Shown piece after piece: positions 16,119 through 22,976 of a stretch of 50,744 bases of DNA; positions within the stretch are counted from its first letter, which is position 1, and each line of letters starts with the position of its first letter. The notes under the pieces are model-generated. The model searched no databases, had not been told where the DNA came from, and saw only the letters and a list, made by a program, of their open reading frames with translations. Origin of the DNA: Actinomycetota bacterium. Lineage in GTDB: Bacteria; Actinomycetota; Thermoleophilia; Gaiellales; Gaiellaceae. The stretch spans positions 129,473 to 180,216 of the forward strand of contig PLZU01000063.1 of NCBI GenBank assembly GCA_003152275.1, given 5' to 3'. The position numbers were made by a program, and so were the translations under genes.

Positions 16119-17084
16119 ATGGACGCGATCGTTGCCGAAGACCTCCGCAAGCACTACAAGGACATTCAGGCGCTCGACGGCGTCTCGTTCTCCGTGCGCG
16201 ACGGCGAGGTGTTTGGACTGCTCGGCCCGAACGGGGCCGGCAAGTCAACGGCCGTGCGCACGCTCACGACGCTGACGCGGCCCGACTCCGGCCGCGCGAT
16301 CGTCGCGGGTGAAGACGTCATCCGCCACCCGAACCGCGTGCGCCGTTCGATCGGCTATGTCGCACAGGACTCCGGCGTCGACTGGGAGGCCACCGGGCGC
16401 GAGAACCTCCTGCTCCAGGGCCGGATCCACGGCATGGCGGGTGCGCCGCTGCGTGCTCGCGTCGACGAACTGCTCGAGCTCGTCGGCCTGCGCGAGGCGG
16501 CCGACCGCATCGCGCGCAACTACTCCGGCGGGATGAAGCGGCGGCTCGACATCGCGATCGGCCTCGTCCACCGGCCGCGCGTGCTCTTCCTCGACGAGCC
16601 GACGACCGGGCTCGACCCGGAAGCGCGGGTCGCGCTATGGGACGAGGTCGAGCGGCTCGCGCAGCAGGAGAGCCTCACGATCCTGCTCACGACCCACTAT
16701 CTCGAAGAGGCCGACCGGCTCGCGGAGCGCGTTGCCATCATGAGCCGCGGCAAGATCGTCGTCGAAGGCACACCGGGGGAGCTGAAGGCGAACCTGCGCG
16801 GCGAGCTCGTAACCGTGGAGCTCGGTGACGCGAACGGTCGCATCGAGGACGCCGCGGAGATCGTGCGTTCGATCGCCGGTGCGACCGAGGTTGGCGTCGA
16901 TGGGCGGCTCGTGCGCACACGCGTGCCGAACGGCGCGCAGGCGATCCCGACGATCCTCTCGGCACTCGACAGCCGCGGCTTCCAGGTCGAGTCGGTCACG
17001 ACTGCGCGTCCGTCGCTCGACGATGTCTATCTCCACTACACGGGACGCGACTTCGCGACCGAAGACGCGGCGGGCAAGGGCTGA
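16119..17084 (+). CDS. ABC transporter ATP-binding protein, DrrA-like
   Basis: 321 residues. Walker A GPNGAGKST, Q-loop near GYVAQDSGVDWEATGRENL, signature YSGGMKRRLDIA, Walker B VLFLDEPTTGLDPEA, H-loop TTHYLEEA. The C-terminal about 100 residues (from GELKANLRGELVTV) form the extra domain seen in DrrA-type drug/lipid exporters. Partner of the ABC-2 permease that starts one base before its stop ends. Likely exports a hydrophobic compound, antibiotic or lipid; the substrate is not readable. Confidence 0.9.
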   Translation: MDAIVAEDLRKHYKDIQALDGVSFSVRDGEVFGLLGPNGAGKSTAVRTLTTLTRPDSGRAIVAGEDVIRHPNRVRRSIGYVAQDSGVDWEATGRENLLLQGRIHGMAGAPLRARVDELLELVGLREAADRIARNYSGGMKRRLDIAIGLVHRPRVLFLDEPTTGLDPEARVALWDEVERLAQQESLTILLTTHYLEEADRLAERVAIMSRGKIVVEGTPGELKANLRGELVTVELGDANGRIEDAAEIVRSIAGATEVGVDGRLVRTRVPNGAQAIPTILSALDSRGFQVESVTTARPSLDDVYLHYTGRDFATEDAAGKG

Positions 17085-17854
17085 TGCAGCTCCTGCGCCA
17101 AACGGGCTGGATGATCGTGCGCCAGCTGCGCAACTTGATGCGCGAGCCGATCTGGATCGCGCTGATGGTGATTCAGCCGCTGATCTGGCTGCTGCTCTAC
17201 GGGCAACTCTTCTCGCGGGTCGGAGCTCTGCGTGGAGGCGCGTCGAGCTACATCGAGTTTCTGACGCCGGGGATCATTTGCATGAACGCGTTCTTCGGCG
17301 GCAGCTGGTCGGGCATGGCGATGATCGCCGACCTCGACAGGCACGTGATCGACCGCTTCCTCGCCGCGCCGGCCTCCCGGTTCGCCCTCATCCTGTCGCA
17401 GGTCGTGCGCGCGGGCATCATCGCGGTGATTCAGGCGCTGATCCTGCTTCTGCTCGGGCTCGTTCTGGGCGTGCGCATCCACGGCGGCGCGCTCGGCTGG
17501 CTCGTCGTGTTCGCCGCAGCTGCACTCCTCGCAATGGCGTTCGCGGGCCTGTCACACGGGATCGCCCTCACCGTGCGCCGCGAGGCGTCGATGATCGCCG
17601 CCGCGAACTTCGTCGGCCTGCCGCTGATGTTCCTCTCGGCGATCCTGATCCCGCCAACACAGATGCCGCATTGGATCGCCCAGATCTCGCGGTTCAACCC
17701 CGTCAACTGGGGTGTGCATGCGGCCCGCAACGCAATCGTCAACGGCGGTCACTGGGGCTCGACCGGCCTCTATCTCCTGTTGCTGCTCGCAGCGGTCGCC
17801 GCCACGTCATTGTTCGCGACGTGGTCCTTTCGCGCCTACCAGCGCTCTATCTGA
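17084..17854 (+). CDS. ABC-2 type permease, DrrB-like
   Basis: 256 residues, six membrane helices in the ABC-2 pattern. Begins with an amphipathic RQTGWMIVRQLRNLMREP segment; has the conserved FLTPGIICMNAFFGGSW and, before helix 6, AQISRFNPVNWGVHAARN, which closely matches the F-NP-Y/W motif of DrrB exporters. The ATG overlaps the ATPase stop by one base. Forms the exporter with the preceding gene. Its 3' end overlaps the M23 peptidase gene by 34 bases, suggesting a three-gene operon. Confidence 0.9.
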   Translation: MQLLRQTGWMIVRQLRNLMREPIWIALMVIQPLIWLLLYGQLFSRVGALRGGASSYIEFLTPGIICMNAFFGGSWSGMAMIADLDRHVIDRFLAAPASRFALILSQVVRAGIIAVIQALILLLLGLVLGVRIHGGALGWLVVFAAAALLAMAFAGLSHGIALTVRREASMIAAANFVGLPLMFLSAILIPPTQMPHWIAQISRFNPVNWGVHAARNAIVNGGHWGSTGLYLLLLLAAVAATSLFATWSFRAYQRSI

Positions 17855-18726
17855 CGCTCGCGGCCGCGCTCGCCCTGCCGGCGGCGGCGGGAGCGACGTA
17901 CGGCTGGCCGCTCAAGCCGTTCGACCAGCAGCATGCGGTCCGGAGCTTCTTCGACAACCCGCGCGCGGAAGGCGTCGGCGCTACGTCGTTCCACTTCGGC
18001 ATCGACATTTCCGCGCCTGACGGAACGCCGGTTTACGCGGTCGCCAACGGTGTCGCGCGACTTCAGCCCGATGCGGTCGCGCTCGTCGCGGATGCGGGCG
18101 ACCGCACATTCTCGTACTGGCACGTCAATCCGACGATCCCGGATCTCGCGCACGTCGCGATCGGAGACGAGATCGCCACGATCAAGCAGGGCTTCGGGCA
18201 CGTGCACTTCACAGAGATCCACGGCGGCCGCTACGTCAACCCGCTTCGTCCCGGCGGGATCGCGCCGTACGTCGATTCGACCTCGCCGACCGTGGTGTCG
18301 CTCTTCGCAGCGGTCGGGACGCACAAGGTCGCGCTCGACTCGCTGCACGGCACGGTCGATCTCCTCGTCGACACGTACGACACGCCCCCGCCACCGCTGC
18401 CGGCCCCGCCCTGGAACCTCACGCGGGTCGCGCCAGCGCTCATCCGCTGGCGGCTCGTGCCCGAAGGCGCGACCTCGGCGCACTGGCGAACGGCGATCGA
18501 CTTTCGGTCGTTCCTCGCTCCGAAGGAGAAATTCTCCTCCGTCTACGCACCCTGGACGACGCTCAATGAGCCGGGTCGTCCCGCGCGGCTCGTGTACTAC
18601 CTCGCGCAGCGCTGGGACTCCTCGCGCCCACCCGACGGGCGCTACCGCCTGCAGGTCGCGGTGTTCGACTCCCAGGGGAACAGCGCCCGCGCGGGACTCT
18701 GGGTGACGATCGCCAACAGCCGCTAG
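17821..18726 (+). CDS. Secreted M23-family (LytM-like) peptidase
   Basis: 301 residues. Signal peptide ALYLTLAAALALPAAAGA (about 8-25). The M23 zinc site is recognisable: HFGIDISAPDGTPVYA (HxGxD) and GHVHFTE (HxH). Family members are metallo-endopeptidases that cut peptidoglycan cross-links or act as cell-wall hydrolase regulators. The C-terminal half (from about 150) contains a beta-rich stretch ending DGRYRLQVAVFDSQGN, like an Ig-type accessory domain. The GTG at 17821, inside the permease gene, is the only start that yields the full signal peptide. Convergent with accA, overlapping it by 4 bases. Confidence 0.8.
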   Translation: MVLSRLPALYLTLAAALALPAAAGATYGWPLKPFDQQHAVRSFFDNPRAEGVGATSFHFGIDISAPDGTPVYAVANGVARLQPDAVALVADAGDRTFSYWHVNPTIPDLAHVAIGDEIATIKQGFGHVHFTEIHGGRYVNPLRPGGIAPYVDSTSPTVVSLFAAVGTHKVALDSLHGTVDLLVDTYDTPPPPLPAPPWNLTRVAPALIRWRLVPEGATSAHWRTAIDFRSFLAPKEKFSSVYAPWTTLNEPGRPARLVYYLAQRWDSSRPPDGRYRLQVAVFDSQGNSARAGLWVTIANSR

Positions 18727-20471
18727 GGCTCGACTTCGAGCACGCAGATGACCTGTCCCGCTCCTACCGGCTCGCCGGTCGCGACGGAGAGCTGCGCGAC
18801 GACCCCGCCGTGCGATGCACGTACCTCGTTCTCCATCTTCATCGCCTCGACGACGCAGAGCACCTGGCCGGTTTCGACCGTGTCGCCGTCGGCGACGTCC
18901 ACGGACAGCACCGTCCCCTGCATGGGCGAGACGATCGCGTCGCTCCCGGAGGCGCCGCCGCCCCGCACGCGCTCGTTGCGCTTGCGCGCGAGCTCCCGCC
19001 ACGGCTGCTCGGGCTCGAGCGTGCGCACCTCGAAGCGGCGGCCGTCGACCTCGACCGTGCGTAGCCGCTCAGTCGTGCGGCCGTTCGCCGACGTGACCGC
19101 GGTTGGAGGCTCGAGCTCGACAACGCGCGCCGCCAGCTCCTCCGACTCGACGAGCCCGTGGCACGTCTCGCCGCGTACGAAGCATTCGTGCTCGAGCAGC
19201 GCCTTGTGAAAGCCGATCAGGCTCTTCGGGCCGCCGATCACGAACTCGTCGAGCGCGCGGAGCATGCGCCTGCGCGCGTGCTCGCGATCGACGCCGTGCA
19301 CGATCAGCTTCGCCATCAGCGGGTCGTACTCGCCGGAGATCTCGCTTCCGGCGGCGACGCCCGAGTCGACGCGCACACCGGGTCCGGACGGCTCGCGATA
19401 CGCAGTCACAAGACCGGGCGACGGCAGGAAACCGTGTGTCGCGTCCTCGGCATTGATGCGGCACTCGATCGCATGCCCGCGCAACTCCACCTGCGCCTGA
19501 GTGATCGACAGCGGCTCGCCGAGCGCGATCCGGATCTGCTCACGAACAAGATCGAGCCCGGTCACCTCTTCCGTGATCGTGTGCTCGACCTGGATGCGCG
19601 TGTTCATCTCCATGAAGAAGTACTGCCCGTCTTGCGTGAGCAGCCCTTCGATCGTCCCGGCTGAGCGGTAGCCGGCGGCCCGGGCTGCGTCGACACCGAT
19701 CTGACCGATGCGGGCGCGCAACTCCGCGCCGACCGCGGGCGACGGTGTCTCCTCGACGAGTTTCTGGTGGCGGCGCTGGATCGTGCAGTCGCGCTCGCCG
19801 AGGTGGATGACGTTGCCGTGCGCGTCGGCGAGCACCTGCACCTCGACATGGCGCGGGTCGACGATCAGCTTCTCGACGTACACGTCAGGGCTCGCGAAGT
19901 ACGACTGCCCCTGGCGCTGCGCTGCCGCAAATGCGCGCTCAGCGGCGGCTGGCGCGTGCACCTCCTCCATGCCCTTGCCGCCGCCTCCCGCCGCAGACTT
20001 GATCAGCAGTGGATACCCGAGCTCGTCGCCAAGCGCGAGCAGCTCCTCGACGGAGCCAACGGGATCGGTGGTGCCGGGAATGATCGGAACGCCCGCAGCC
20101 TGCATCGCCTGGCGGGCGCGCGTCTTCGAGCCCATCAACTCGATCGCCTCGGGCGGCGGCCCGATCCAGGTGAGCCCGGCGGCCTCGACGGCTCGCGCGA
20201 ACGCCGCGTTCTCGGCGAGGAAGCCGTAGCCCGGATGCACCGCGCCCGCTCCGGCCCTGACCGCGGTTTCAACAAGCCGCTCGATCTTGAGGTAGCTCTC
20301 CGCCGCCGCCGGCGGGCCGATCAGGTACGCCTCGTCGGCGTAGGAGACGTGCAGCGCGGCGCGATCGGCCTCCGAATAGACGGCGACCGACCCGAGCCCG
20401 AGCTCGCGGAGGGTGCGGAAAACGCGGATCGCGATCTCTCCGCGGTTGGCGACCAGAACCTTGTCGAACAT
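18723..20471 (-). CDS. accA: Acyl-CoA carboxylase alpha subunit (biotin carboxylase + BCCP)
   Basis: 582 residues. Biotin carboxylase domain from MFDKVLVANRGEIAIRVFRTL with ATP-grasp motif KSAAGGGGKGM, HPGYGFLAEN, and EMNTRIQVEHTITEEVTG at the active site; BCCP domain at the C-terminus with the biotin Lys in VVEAMKMENEV. This fused arrangement is that of actinobacterial AccA/PccA, which carboxylates acetyl-, propionyl- or longer acyl-CoA with a beta subunit; the accD-type gene at 28121-29686 is the likely partner. Substrate class depends on that partner. 25 bases separate it from divergent pgsA. Confidence 0.92.
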   Translation of the reverse strand: MFDKVLVANRGEIAIRVFRTLRELGLGSVAVYSEADRAALHVSYADEAYLIGPPAAAESYLKIERLVETAVRAGAGAVHPGYGFLAENAAFARAVEAAGLTWIGPPPEAIELMGSKTRARQAMQAAGVPIIPGTTDPVGSVEELLALGDELGYPLLIKSAAGGGGKGMEEVHAPAAAERAFAAAQRQGQSYFASPDVYVEKLIVDPRHVEVQVLADAHGNVIHLGERDCTIQRRHQKLVEETPSPAVGAELRARIGQIGVDAARAAGYRSAGTIEGLLTQDGQYFFMEMNTRIQVEHTITEEVTGLDLVREQIRIALGEPLSITQAQVELRGHAIECRINAEDATHGFLPSPGLVTAYREPSGPGVRVDSGVAAGSEISGEYDPLMAKLIVHGVDREHARRRMLRALDEFVIGGPKSLIGFHKALLEHECFVRGETCHGLVESEELAARVVELEPPTAVTSANGRTTERLRTVEVDGRRFEVRTLEPEQPWRELARKRNERVRGGGASGSDAIVSPMQGTVLSVDVADGDTVETGQVLCVVEAMKMENEVRASHGGVVAQLSVATGEPVGAGQVICVLEVEP

Positions 20472-20496
20472 GAGTGGGCCGTATTCTCCCCACTCG

Positions 20497-21042
20497 ATGT
20501 CCCCAGCCGACCAGTTGACCGTCGCGCGTGCCCTGTCGGTCCCGATCGTGGTCGTTCTCTACGCCTGGGACTTCCACGCTCACGCGTACTGGGCGACCGC
20601 CGTCTTCTGCCTTGCGATGACCACCGACTTCTTCGACGGAAGGCTCGCGCGCAGGCACGGACGCTCGTCACCCCTCGGCTCGCTGCTCGACCCGATCGCG
20701 GACAAGGTGCTCGTGCTCGCCACGATGGTGATGCTCGTCGGCCTGCACGTCGTCCCCTCGTGGATGATCGCCACGATTGTCGTGCGCGAAGTGCTGATCA
20801 CCGGTCTGCGGCAGGCGGCAATCGAGCGCGGCATCGTGATCGCGGCGCGGGACCTCGGCAAGCTCAAGACGTGGGCGCAGGCGATCGCGGCCGGGCTCGC
20901 GGGCTTCGCGGCCGCGGGCGCATGGACCGACCGCGTCGGGTGGTGGGCGATGCTCGTGGCCGTCGTTTTGACGTGCGTGTCGGGTCTCGACTACGCCCGG
21001 AGCGCGCCGGCGCTCTTCAAACGGCGCGGGGTAGCCACGTGA
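20497..21042 (+). CDS. pgsA: CDP-diacylglycerol-glycerol-3-phosphate phosphatidyltransferase
   Basis: 181 residues, about five membrane helices. The CDP-alcohol phosphatidyltransferase motif D-x2-D-G-x2-A-R-x8-G-x3-D-x3-D is complete in DFFDGRLARRHG followed by GSLLDPIADKV. Makes phosphatidylglycerol phosphate, the precursor of phosphatidylglycerol and cardiolipin. Begins SPADQLTVARALSVPIVVVL, as in PgsA. ATG at 20497 chosen; an upstream in-frame start would overlap accA. The head-group acceptor is inferred from the PgsA-like start and REVLITGLRQAA segment. Confidence 0.88.
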   Translation: MSPADQLTVARALSVPIVVVLYAWDFHAHAYWATAVFCLAMTTDFFDGRLARRHGRSSPLGSLLDPIADKVLVLATMVMLVGLHVVPSWMIATIVVREVLITGLRQAAIERGIVIAARDLGKLKTWAQAIAAGLAGFAAAGAWTDRVGWWAMLVAVVLTCVSGLDYARSAPALFKRRGVAT

Positions 21043-21043
21043 A

Positions 21044-21226
21044 CTAGACCGGGGCGAGCCCGTGCGCGTTGCACCAGTCGGTGAACCGCGCCCAGCCGCG
21101 CAGGTACTCCAGCAGCTGGGAGAAGCCCTCCTCGACCTCGGCTCGGACGGCCCAGTGGCAGTGGCCGCAGTAGCCGAGCTCGTCGACTGCCGGAGCCTCG
21201 CGGCAGCGGATGCAGTCGTCGAACAT
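21044..21226 (-). CDS. 60-residue zinc-ribbon protein
   Basis: Two CxxC knuckles, CIRC (5-8) and CGHC (20-23), make a compact zinc ribbon, followed by an acidic helical tail (VRAEVEEGFSQLLEYLRGW). Such domains bind nucleic acid or protein partners; no specific family is evident. It ends one base beyond the convergent pgsA stop and lies 30 bases downstream of a 47-residue gene on the same strand. Confidence 0.65.
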   Translation of the reverse strand: MFDDCIRCREAPAVDELGYCGHCHWAVRAEVEEGFSQLLEYLRGWARFTDWCNAHGLAPV

Positions 21227-21256
21227 GTGGGGGAAACGGCCGGGCGGCCGCCCGAG

Positions 21257-21400
21257 TTACGGCTCGTCCGGGTCGTCCCGCCCAGGCAGGACCGTCTCCG
21301 GCCACGCAGAAGCGGGCGCTTCGGCTTCCTGCGCGAGCGCCGCCACGATGGCGGACCGCTCGTCCTCAGAGGGCTGCGGCGTGATCTCGATATTCACCAC
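21257..21400 (-). CDS. 47-residue acidic protein, possibly carboxylase epsilon-like
   Basis: Starts GTG-GTG; residues read VNIEITPQPSEDERSAIVA and end PGRDDPDEP. The pattern of a short beta strand, then xPxPSxxExxAIxxAL, recalls the small epsilon subunits of actinobacterial acyl-CoA carboxylases, which bridge alpha and beta subunits. Both other subunits are encoded within 8 kb on the same strand. The resemblance is short and weak, no strong ribosome site is visible, and an unrelated small protein is equally possible. Confidence 0.4.
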   Translation of the reverse strand: MVNIEITPQPSEDERSAIVAALAQEAEAPASAWPETVLPGRDDPDEP

Positions 21401-21446
21401 TAGAAAGCCTAAAGTCGCCAGGGCCCGGCGTCGATGTGAACTACCG

Positions 21447-22622
21447 ATGGGTCGCCGCTTCGTAGCTTTTGTGCTGGTCCCGGCGCTCGCCTTTGCGAGC
21501 GTGGCGGCCGCATCCTCGTCGAAGCCCGCGTCCTGGGCTGCCCCGCAAATTCAGGTCGTCACGGCCGCTGGGCTGATGGGCGCGAAGGACGACGCCTCGT
21601 TTCGGGCGAGTGACCCGCTGACCGCGCAGTCGCTCGAAGATCTCGCGTTTGCCCTCAAGCAGAGGCTCACGCCGCCGCCCGTCGAACTGCCTCCGGTCGT
21701 CCCGCCGCCCGTCCCGACCGTGACCGACCCAACCGTGACCGACCCGGCCGTGACCAACCCAACCGTGACGGCCACGGATCCCGTCCCCCCGGTCCCCGCT
21801 CCCGTACCCGCTGCCCCGAAGCAGGTAGCTAACCCGGACCAGCCGGTGACGATGGCACAGCTCGATCTGCGCCTCGTACAGTCGCTCAGCCTCGGGAAGG
21901 CCGCGAACGAGTTCACGGCCGGGGCACGCGCCGCCGGCCTCAAGGTTCCCGGCCGCTTTGGTACCGAGGTCATTGCCCGCCTGCTCGGACTACGCCTCAA
22001 CCATCCGGCAGCCGAGGATTCGCTCGAGCTGCGGCCGACCGATCCCGCCACCCGCGCCGAGGCCGCGTACTCGGCGGCCCAAATGCTCCAGTTCCAGGGC
22101 GGGGAGGCGGGAGCCGTCCAGAGCCTCGCCGACTCCTTCGTGCTGCCGACGTTCACGGACTGGCAGAAGCAGATCCTGACGACGGCGTTCGCCCGGATCG
22201 GAATGCCCTACATCTGGGGCGGCACGAGCGACGGGACCGAGACCGAGTTCGGCATCACGTCGCGGGGCGGCTACGACTGCTCCGGCTTCGTCTGGCGGGT
22301 CTACAAGCTCCAGAGCTATCCCGGCGAGGGCACCCTCGCGTCGGTGCTCCGCGGGCGGACGACCTATCAGATGAGCGGCGAGGTGCCGAAGTCAGAGCGG
22401 ATCGGCCTCGCGAAGCTCGAGCCCGCCGACGTGATCTTCTTCGGCGACCGTGGCCCGCGGTCCCAGCCGGCTCAGGTCGGGCACATGGGGATCTATGTCG
22501 GGAACGGCTGGTTCGTGCACTCCTCGGAGTACGGGGTGGCACTCGCGCAGCTCAACGGCTGGTATGCGAAGGAGTTCGCGTGGGCCCGCCGGCCGCTCGC
22601 GGAAGCCGGCCTTGGCACCTAG
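21447..22622 (+). CDS. Secreted NlpC/P60 cell-wall hydrolase
   Basis: 391 residues: signal peptide (FVAFVLVPALAFASVAAA), an SLH-like N-terminal region (about 30-75), a Pro/Thr/Val linker with a short tandem repeat, a second SLH-like helical region (about 130-220), and a C-terminal NlpC/P60 domain. Catalytic Cys in RGGYDCSGFVWRVY and His in QVGHMGIYVGNGWF are present. These enzymes cut D-Glu-(meso-DAP/Lys) bonds in peptidoglycan stem peptides. SLH-like parts may anchor it to secondary wall polymers. ATG at 21447 gives the full signal peptide. Followed 20 bases on by a long RNA hairpin. Confidence 0.85.
   Translation: MGRRFVAFVLVPALAFASVAAASSSKPASWAAPQIQVVTAAGLMGAKDDASFRASDPLTAQSLEDLAFALKQRLTPPPVELPPVVPPPVPTVTDPTVTDPAVTNPTVTATDPVPPVPAPVPAAPKQVANPDQPVTMAQLDLRLVQSLSLGKAANEFTAGARAAGLKVPGRFGTEVIARLLGLRLNHPAAEDSLELRPTDPATRAEAAYSAAQMLQFQGGEAGAVQSLADSFVLPTFTDWQKQILTTAFARIGMPYIWGGTSDGTETEFGITSRGGYDCSGFVWRVYKLQSYPGEGTLASVLRGRTTYQMSGEVPKSERIGLAKLEPADVIFFGDRGPRSQPAQVGHMGIYVGNGWFVHSSEYGVALAQLNGWYAKEFAWARRPLAEAGLGT
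21720..21770 (+). repeat. 15-base tandem repeat in the NlpC/P60 linker
   Basis: Three 15-base units beginning GTGACCGACCC, plus a partial fourth, coding for VTDPT, VTDPA, VTNPT. A Pro/Thr linker expandable by slippage. Confidence 0.7.
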
Positions 22623-22642
22623 TACCTATTTCGAGGGATAAA

Positions 22643-22700
22643 TGCGATCTTGGGCACGATCACCCCTTCGGGTGATTCACCGTGACCCTCGGAAATCGCA
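22643..22700 (+). ncRNA. Long nested RNA hairpin between NlpC/P60 gene and 36-residue gene
   Basis: Three nested helices: TGCGAT (22643-22648) with ATCGCA (22695-22700); GGGCACG (22652-22658) with CGTGACCC (22681-22688, one bulge); ATCACCC (22659-22665) with GGGTGAT (22670-22676) around a CTTC loop. No poly-T follows, so it is not a standard terminator. It may be a leader element of the 36-residue gene, a processed 3' end of the hydrolase mRNA, or an RNA element of unknown class. It does not match a riboswitch I can recognise. Confidence 0.4.
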
Positions 22701-22742
22701 GAATCCGTTCGTCTGGCGTCCTAGTGCTCTGGAGGGAAAACG

Positions 22743-22853
22743 ATGTTGGAGTGGAAGCCTCGTCTGATCGTCCTGGTGGTGGGCCTTGCGGTCCTGGCCT
22801 CCTCCATGGGAATCGCGTTCTGGCCGATCAACTTCGGCTGGGGCGACTGGTAG
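22743..22853 (+). CDS. 36-residue membrane peptide
   Basis: Excellent ribosome site GGAGGG, 7 bases before the ATG. The product is MLEWKPR, then one hydrophobic helix (LIVLVVGLAVLASSMGIAF), then a Trp/Gly-rich end WPINFGWGDW. Single-pass with the tail probably outside. Function unknown; preceded by a structured leader at 22643-22700. Confidence 0.6.
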   Translation: MLEWKPRLIVLVVGLAVLASSMGIAFWPINFGWGDW

Positions 22854-22886
22854 TCACTCTGCTCCATCGGGGCGGAAGGGGAGACG

Positions 22887-22976
22887 ATGGTGAATCGAGC
22901 GGCAGCTCACCGCACCTCCTCGAGGCGCGCTCCCGCCCCTGATCCTCGGCCTGCGGCGGCCGTGGCGGGGCGGTGA
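22887..22976 (+). CDS. 29-residue leader peptide before the GGDEF/HD-GYP gene
   Basis: ATG preceded by GGGGAGA at 4-5 bases. The short basic reading frame ends in TGA overlapping the GTG of the downstream gene (GTGA), the layout of a translationally coupled leader. Composition (Ala, Arg, Pro) is unremarkable, so coding is uncertain; the support is the ribosome site and the exact overlap. Confidence 0.35.
   Translation: MVNRAAAHRTSSRRAPAPDPRPAAAVAGR

Noticed and set aside
16825..17820. Upstream extension of the M23 peptidase frame
   Set aside because: Covers the two ABC transporter genes out of frame; the signal peptide places the start at 17821.
21401..21446. c-di-AMP (ydaO) riboswitch before the NlpC/P60 gene
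   Set aside because: Such switches precede wall hydrolases in actinobacteria and DisA is present, so I looked; only 46 bases separate the genes and none of the conserved elements is there.
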